A DNA stretch of 64,000 nt, taken from contig CM060708.1 in NCBI GenBank assembly GCA_030686995.1, positions 187,546,749-187,610,748 on the forward strand. Direction: 5' to 3'. This document shows positions 58,315 to 64,000 of this stretch, one piece after another. The stretch comes from Artemisia argyi (lineage: Eukaryota > Streptophyta > Magnoliopsida > Asterales > Asteraceae). Below the pieces are notes generated by a model. The model was given only the letters and a program-made list of their open reading frames with translations. It ran no database searches and was not told the origin of the DNA. The position numbers and the translations under genes are program-made. Position 1 is the stretch's first letter. Each line of letters opens with the position of its first letter.

Positions 58315-58920
58315 TCTTCTTATACCTTGCTAAAAACCTTGTCAAGTTGTTTCTTAACCAACTTTACCGACAAGCCTCACAAGCCGTGTGCAATATTCCC
58401 CTTGTTGCTATAAACCCTTCTTGCAAATCGAGTTAATTAGAATAACCCTAAACCCTTGATTTCGACAAGCAAACCCGACCGTAAACTTGAAACTCAAGCT
58501 AACCACGATCAAACTTGGATCACAAGAAAATACCGCAACAAGAACCTTCAAATTTTAATCGATAGCAAATATCGAACCTGTTTAAAGTCGTTTTATGTTA
58601 CCAAAAACAAAAAAAACAATTTCACCTTTAACTATTAAATAGTAAAAGGATGAAATCACTTTGTCAAGTTTTGTAGTAGTCTTAATTTTTTAACCACGTG
58701 ATCAATATAAATATATCAGACAAGACCTTTTAATATATTAATATTCTTTGTTTTTGAAAAACAAACAATCACGTACGCCATACATGCACTTCGTCTTCTA
58801 CTACTATACCTCTCGTCTTGTCGATAATGCTACAACTGACGGAACCGGAAACCGAACCTCGATACTTTGAACGAACTCGAAACCTCGATCTAGCACTCGA
58901 ACTTCGATGACCACAATAAC

Positions 58921-58938
58921 CGTGGCTCTCTGATACCA
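58921..58938 (-). other. Primer-binding site of G
   Basis: Minus strand TGGTATCAGAGAGCCACG; the first 11 bases match the tRNA-iMet site. Confidence 0.8.
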
Positions 58939-58940
58939 CT

Positions 58941-59283
58941 TGTTGGACAATACCTCAACAACAATCCAAAGTTCGATCGCGGAACGCTAGATCGCGAGTT
59001 GTATCGAGCACAAGTAGCAACATGAGAGACTATAAAGAACGACAAGAATATGCACACGATATACCCTCAATGAACCCTTTATTAAAACCAATAAAGCTTT
59101 TACAATTGAGGAAGAAGAATGAATAACTAGCATCCCCCTCATCTCTATTTATAGAAATGAGGAGGTGGAAACCTAGCTTGCCTTGCACTCCAAGCTACCT
59201 AATCCTAGTTTATGTCTAACACCTAATCTAATTACAAAGTACATTTAAGTCCCTAATGTTTAAGTTACTACTAATATTTAACA
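58941..59283 (-). repeat. 5' LTR of G
   Basis: TGTTGGACAA to ATTTAACA. It carries the same TATA inverted repeat with one arm mismatch. Confidence 0.93.
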
Positions 59284-59288
59284 ATTTA

Positions 59289-59605
59289 TAATGAATATGT
59301 GTGTAAATGTGCAGTAAATGCTAATGGATTATATGAGTAAATGAGAAGTATTTATACTACCTTAACCTTGTACCTTTTTACTGTTCGGCACTGTGCATAG
59401 TACGAGTAGGTGACTATTTCTGACATATAGGGAGTGGCGTAGTGGGCTATCCCTATACTATGGTTTCAGTTATAGGAGACACGTGGCAAGCACGTGCCCA
59501 TGAAATCAGGGTTGCATTCGGCGTATGTCTACTTCATCCAGATGTCAATCCTTTCGGCATAATTCGTCCGGACAATATACAGCCGTCCGGCTATATACAC
59601 AATCA
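59289..59605 (-). repeat. 5' LTR of T1, second part
   Basis: Completes the 482-bp LTR. G-boxes at 59480-59485 and 59491-59496, 11 bases apart as in the left LTR. Confidence 0.92.
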
Positions 59606-59610
59606 TGTAG

Positions 59611-60789
59611 AACATGGGTGGTATCCCCAATTTTTATTAGGGGGAGTTTGGCATTGTTTTTTCAAAGCGGTTAGGTAAAATCAGAAGAATTAGATAGTCC
59701 AAATTGGGTCGTAGGTAGGATATAGACTTCAGATGTGTTGTGCAGAACAATCAGATAACTGGGCTGCGACATAAGCAAAACTGGCTTAGCTATAGGAGAT
59801 ATTTTTGGGATAATTGGATGCGTTGTTTTAGGAAAAAAGTGCTCTAAATACAGGCACACACACAGAGGCACAACAGTAATGCAAAAGTAAATTGTGGAGA
59901 GAAAATAAAGAAAAAAATATGATGTACTGGTCGACTTATGTCCACTACTGCACTAGCGAGTCATTTTTATTTTATATGACATTAAGGCTTACAATTTCAT
60001 TAGAGATACTCATACATTGTAGAGACCATCTGGAGTCTCCTTTTATCAACATGTCTTTTTGTTTGAAGTTGTAGTCACTTTTTTTGGTATCCGGTAAAAT
60101 ATGTTGTGTAAGGATTTGACCTGCAAAATGACGAATAAAGAATCAGATTATCAGACTCAATTTTAAACTATTATTGTTTCACCAGTAAGTTGTTGGCCGT
60201 AGAATTTTGTTTATAATAGCACACGGGTTCCTGATTTTACTTATTTTCTTGACTCAAGTGGAAACACAGGTCAAACGGATCATAGGTCAACTGGTTTGGG
60301 TTGGGTCAATATTGGCAAGTTTATGTTATATTCAACTTCAATAGCTTAGCGAAACAATTTTAAGAATGGGCTTAGCAGGTTTGTATTTGACGGTCACTAT
60401 AGTAGCACTTTTTAATACGATTCAATTTTGTTGTATACACACACACTGTCTAATACGTTCTAACTGCGATTTTCTTTGACAAATTGTTTCGCATAGCATT
60501 CTAAAAGTATTAGATTCTAAAGACTAGTACCAGATCATGAGTTTCAGAATTTGTAATAACTTGTTCCAAAATTTTGTTTTTCCAGAATTTGTAACTTGTT
60601 TCAGAATTTGTAACTAATACCACATCATGATGTTTGACAATGACTGTTAGTGTAATTTTATAAATTTGGGTATGTATGTTAGCAGTTGTTTATGTAATAT
60701 TTGATTTTTTAATTCTAGAAATTGTTTAAAACTTGTTTTTTAATTTTAGGTATTAAAATTAATTAATTAAAGACACATTTAAAGTTCTT
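59611..60789. other. Unassigned flank right of T1
   Basis: AT-rich, no supported gene, RNA or repeat end. Confidence 0.5.
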
Positions 60790-60799
60790 TTCTTTTAAA

Positions 60800-60975
60800 A
60801 GTGTGAAGATTTTTTTTAAATCTTAACACTTGAAAGTGTGAAGAATTAATATCTCACACTTAAAAGTGTCAAGAATTATTTCTAAATCCTCACACTTAAA
60901 AGTGTGAGGAATTGTTTTAACTCATCACACTAGTGTGAAGAATTGTTCTAAAATCATCACACTTGAAAGTGTGAT
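60800..60975. repeat. Array of CACACTT-AAGTGTG palindromes
   Basis: At least five palindromic units (about 60827-60838, 60854-60869, 60890-60907, 60925-60938, 60957-60974) with spacers such as AGAATTNTTT between, spaced roughly 27-36 bases. Each could form a short hairpin. Confidence 0.8.
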
Positions 60976-61067
60976 TTTTTTTTTAATCTAAACATTTAGA
61001 AATTAGAAGTGTGAAATTATTTGTCACATACAATTTGTTCACACATCATTGTAGGTGGAGTGCTGTA

Positions 61068-61335
61068 AAAAGTTGAAAAAATGGAATTGGTCAAAATTTG
61101 GTCACATTCGACACTTGTTGAGAAAGAAAATACTATCCCATTTGGAAGATTTGTTGGTTCTAGATAGTAATGAATGTCAAGAGCAAGGTTGACTTCATCA
61201 AGAGATTAAGGAAATGTTGTCCTGCAAGGAGATTATTTGGCGACAACACAATAGAATTCAATGGTTGAAAGAGGGTGAAAAATACACATAGTTTTCCATT
61301 CTAGAGCGACTACCAGAAGAAAACAAAACAAGATT
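61068..61335 (+). pseudogene. LINE reverse-transcriptase ORF2 fragment
   Basis: The plus strand reads KLKKWNWSKFGHI and IIWRQHNRIQWLKEGEKYT, the conserved region just before RT in plant L1-type LINE ORF2. One TGA lies near 61188, a TAG near 61288, and a one-base frameshift follows before FHSRATTRRKQNKI-like sequence. Under 300 bases remain. Confidence 0.7.
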
Positions 61336-62285
61336 GATAAGCAAGATCAATACTAGACTCATATCTAGTGCACAATGGAAAAAAAACAAAAAAACAATCT
61401 AGGATCATCACAAGAGATCGTGAGATTAGAAATTATGATTTTTTATCCAAATTTCGCTCTACAAAAATTTGGGTTTCGTAAGTGGATTGGAATTCATGAT
61501 ATTACGAGGAAAAAATAGGCTTAAAGACACTCCTATGCTTCTGTCGAGTCTTTCCCAAATATTTGTATTTGTAAGAACTCTTGGGCCAGTTAAGTTTTCA
61601 AGAGTCTCTGATAGATTTAATCATGAAACTAGTCTAAGTTTTAAGTCTTTCTGATAATAGAAATCAGTAAGCATTACAAAAAAGTCTGTCAGAATAAAAG
61701 ACTTATGAAGACTTAGTCTACTGCAAGGACTATACTGCCTTGTTGACGCGATATCAGCAAGCACTATACTTGTATTTTTTTGTAATATCATCGAATCAGC
61801 AAGAAGTGATAAAGTCTTGCTGCTTCATGTCTTGTTTCTCTCTCCTAGTCAAACATGATAAGAGATATTGATAATACAAAATATCTTTGACTTATAGGTG
61901 CTACTTTATGAAGGTAAAATAACGGAATATAGTACGCCACAGGAAAATACAAAAGGTTTCTTATGTTATGTATAAAGTACAACACAATTGTCACAACTAT
62001 TTACTAAAGTTGGGTTGACTCTTCCCAATAATAGAAAATTTTTAATAAAGGTGTAGTTATTCATTAGATATTTGACGCGTCTAAAGTAACCTCCCATGAA
62101 CACACATCAGATTTGCCTATAAAAGAGAATGTTTGTCAAGAGTAAATGTATGTCTTCACATACAATATACATCATTAATTGAAGACATCTACTCTCTAAA
62201 GATAAACTTGGTCTCTTACTGATTGCATCAACACGAAAATTAATGTATTTTATAAGACACCAAATTACAACATATTATTATGTTA
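61336..62285. other. Unassigned sequence
   Basis: No supported gene or repeat. Confidence 0.5.
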
Positions 62286-62287
62286 AT

Positions 62288-62545
62288 GCCTCCGTCCCAA
62301 AATTATTGTCCACCAATAAAAAACATACAGTTTAAGAAAAATGCATTTATTACTGCTTTGATATCTACAAAAGCAACCAAAAGACAGTTGTACCCTTTGA
62401 CAATTAATTAATGCTTTCATTTAATTTTATAAATAAGAATTTATATTAGGGGTAATACGGTAAACTTAAACAATTTCAACTTCTATTAATAGTAGTGGAC
62501 AATCTTTTTAGGAGAACCCAAAAAGGAAAGATGGATAATGAAAGC
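62288..62545. mobile_element. Possible Stowaway-like MITE
   Basis: The left end CTCCGTCCCAAAATTATTG resembles plant Stowaway termini. GTGGACAAT near 62505 is the inverse of ATTGTCCAC near 62310. The right terminus is diverged and no clear TA duplication is seen. Confidence 0.4.
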
Positions 62546-62721
62546 CCGTTGATGTGCATGAGTATTCGTATAGTATACAATTTGTGCACAACATAATAGT
62601 TAAAAATGTAATTCTTAATGCTTCATCGACTTCTTAATACTAAATGATATCATGGAAAATATAAGAGAGTAAAATGGGCGAGGCTTTTTCATATTCAGGT
62701 TTATTCGGGGAGAGTGTTAAA

Positions 62722-63172
62722 TGTACACAATTTAACCGGGTAGTCACGATGACCGTTTCTGACACAGGACGCGCGGAAGCATATTTAGATAAATCCTAAT
62801 CTAAAGGTGATAAACAAGGCGCACCTTATGGGAATAAACCCAAATAAGAGACTAACTCTTAAAACACAAAGTTTATTAATAACCAATGATCAAAAGATGC
62901 ATTACAATGAAACCTAAACCCTATATTTATAGGGTATTAAAACTTGTAGAACAAAATAACCTAATTATTCTAGAACAAACAAAATAAAGAGACTAAAATA
63001 AAAAAATCATGACACAAATAAAAATCCTGCAGGAAACACTAGTAGGGTTACTTATGCTTGGAGTAGAGTTACTTGGAAGTAACTTTCTGAATCCAGTCAC
63101 CTCAGTATGTTTAGGAGTAGGATTACTTATGTAGAAGCACCCTTACTGCTACTACCAGTAACGTCCTCATCA
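62722..63172 (-). repeat. 3' LTR of gypsy element K (outer edge uncertain)
   Basis: The inner edge CCTCATCA (63172) abuts a polypurine tract. A minus-strand TATAAATATAGGG box lies near 62921-62936. The outer edge near 62722 (TGTACACAA) is a guess. Confidence 0.6.
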
Positions 63173-63186
63173 TTCCCCCTCACTTA
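63173..63186 (-). other. Polypurine tract of K
   Basis: Minus strand AAGTGAGGGGGAA just before the LTR start TGATGAGGACG. Confidence 0.75.
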
Positions 63187-64000
63187 AAAAGAATTCGCCT
63201 CGAGTTCTCACTGTCAAGAGCTTCATCTACCTCAAACAACCTCTCACGAACCTTATCTTGGGTAGATTTGCGCTTCACATTAACTCGAGTACTTTCCCAA
63301 CGATTACCCCATAACCTCAAATGTCGAGTTATACACTTCTTATTAACCATTTCCAAGTCTTTAATTACAATAAAATAGTTTTTTTTGCTTGACATTGAAA
63401 ACTTTGTTGGTTTTGTGATAATCATATTTAAAATAAATCCACAAATAAAATCACAAACGTTTAAATCATTGACGCATTCTGAATCATTTTTAGCTCATAA
63501 TCAAGACCCTTCATATCTCCCTCAACCTTAGAATCCGCAACTCCTTCATCACCAGTCTTCAAAGTATCAACTTTTTTTTGTTGTTTCCAACACGAAAGTT
63601 GAAATCTTGTCTTCATGTTGTGGATGGACTTTAGATTCTTGGACTTTCTCAGCATACTCTTCAACAACTTTATCCTTTGAAATCTTTTCTTCGGCTTTAA
63701 CCTCAGACTTTGGTAATTTTGGTTTGACATTGGGTTGAGCTATAGCAATCCTTTTTCCTTCCCATGAGAAAAGATAAAGATTTTTTTGAAGATCATACAT
63801 GCCCTTAACTTCTTGTACCCAAGGTCTTCCCAACAAAATATCACAATCATCAAAATCATCCACAATACAAAGTATCTCCCTTTTTTTTTTTTTTTTTCCA
63901 ATAGTTACCGGAACCCTACAAACTTGGTAACCTTCAATTAGACTATTGGTAATTTTAAGAAGTCTATCAATTTTCTTGAAACCAAATTATTTATGCAACA
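63180..64000 (-). pseudogene. Protease fragment and pol end of gypsy element K
   Basis: From the right edge the minus strand reads LLKITNSLIEGYQVCRVPVT, a run of about six Lys from a 17-A tract, then DDFDDCDILLGRPWVQEVKG, the conserved end of a gypsy aspartic protease. A Lys/Glu-rich linker ends in stops near 63567 and 63461. The segment 63180-63425 ends SENSRRILFK beside the polypurine tract and looks like the terminal part of pol. RT, RNase H and integrase are missing between, so K is an internally deleted copy; its 5' part is outside the window. Confidence 0.7.

Larger units (their letters stand above)
56179..59283 (-). mobile_element. G: gag-pro-only copia element in the T1 5' LTR
   Basis: LTRs 56179-56520 and 58941-59283 (342 and 343 bp), internal 2420 bp. 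Target duplication AGTTA (56174-56178) and ATTTA (59284-59288), one mismatch. Internal coding is one ORF with gag and the start of protease; integrase, RT and RNase H are absent. The primer site and polypurine tract are present, so it could be mobilised by a complete relative. Confidence 0.92.
21274..59610 (-). mobile_element. T1: Tat-type Ty3/gypsy retrotransposon hosting three nested insertions
   Basis: The LTRs (21279-21760; 56014-59605 including an insertion) are both 482 bp once the insertion is removed. They are bounded by an exact 5-bp duplication TGTAG (21274-21278, 59606-59610). On the minus strand: primer site, gag, protease, RT, RNase H, archaeal-like RNase H, integrase, then a 3' region with a 38-bp tandem repeat and a spliced gene on the opposite strand. 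This layout fits the Tat lineage (Retand/Ogre relatives). Insertions: Athila array at 26542 in integrase, T2 at 44221 in gag, copia G at 56179 in the 5' LTR. Confidence 0.92.

Noticed and set aside
59442..59678. 78-aa plus ORF at the T1 right LTR (partner at 21597)
   Set aside because: LTR sequence running into flank; no coding evidence.

Overview
This window is nuclear DNA from a flowering plant. No host gene could be identified. About 90% is nested LTR retrotransposons, with short unassigned flanks at 1691-2259, 20531-21273 and 59611-62721. The gag, protease and extra-ORF types (a Tat gypsy with an antisense gene, a tRNA-Asp-primed Athila group, and a copia with a large extra ORF after RNase H) resemble families I know best from Asteraceae. 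The Asteraceae assignment is an inference, not a demonstrated result.

Layout: (1) 1-1690, the 5' end of a minus-strand Ty3/gypsy element whose pol lies beyond the left edge. (2) 2265-20525, an Athila-related plus-strand element B (target duplication AGCGT) with no gag-pol and an unrecognised acidic ORF instead. Its 3' LTR is broken by S1 (7974-19926), a minus-strand Ty1/copia element with gag-pro-int-RT-RNaseH, a ~940-codon extra ORF, a small antisense ORF and a promoter-like region between those two. (3) 21279-59605, a minus-strand Tat-type gypsy element T1 (target duplication TGTAG). T1 carries a spliced antisense gene with its own TATA box, a 38-bp tandem repeat and a second, archaeal-like RNase H. 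Three insertions expanded it: an LTR-internal-LTR-internal-LTR Athila array (26542-40680, target duplication TTGGC) inside the integrase zinc finger; a second Tat element T2 (44221-55337, target duplication GTAGT) inside gag; and a gag-pro-only copia element G (56179-59283) inside the 5' LTR. T2 itself contains Athila element J (45565-53294, target duplication TGAAT). (4) 59611-62721, flank with a palindrome array, a LINE reverse-transcriptase scrap and a possible MITE. (5) about 62722-64000, the 3' end of another minus-strand gypsy element K that runs off the right edge.

Nearly every coding region is broken by stops or frameshifts. The one long uninterrupted retroelement ORF is the 538-aa gag-pro of G. 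The two copies in the Athila array each have a ~745-codon gag-pro frame broken by a single, different nonsense codon. By eye the Athila array is the youngest insertion (LTRs differ at only a few of 1407 positions), while T1 and G are clearly older.

Most interesting signals: a second block in the Athila U5 complementary to the 5' end of tRNA-Asp; an array of TGACGSCGTCA palindromes just upstream of the Athila TATA box; the spliced antisense gene of T1; the two-way promoter-like region inside S1; an AGTACT motif scattered through LTR and coding parts of S1; and the three-LTR tandem array with one pair of target duplications.
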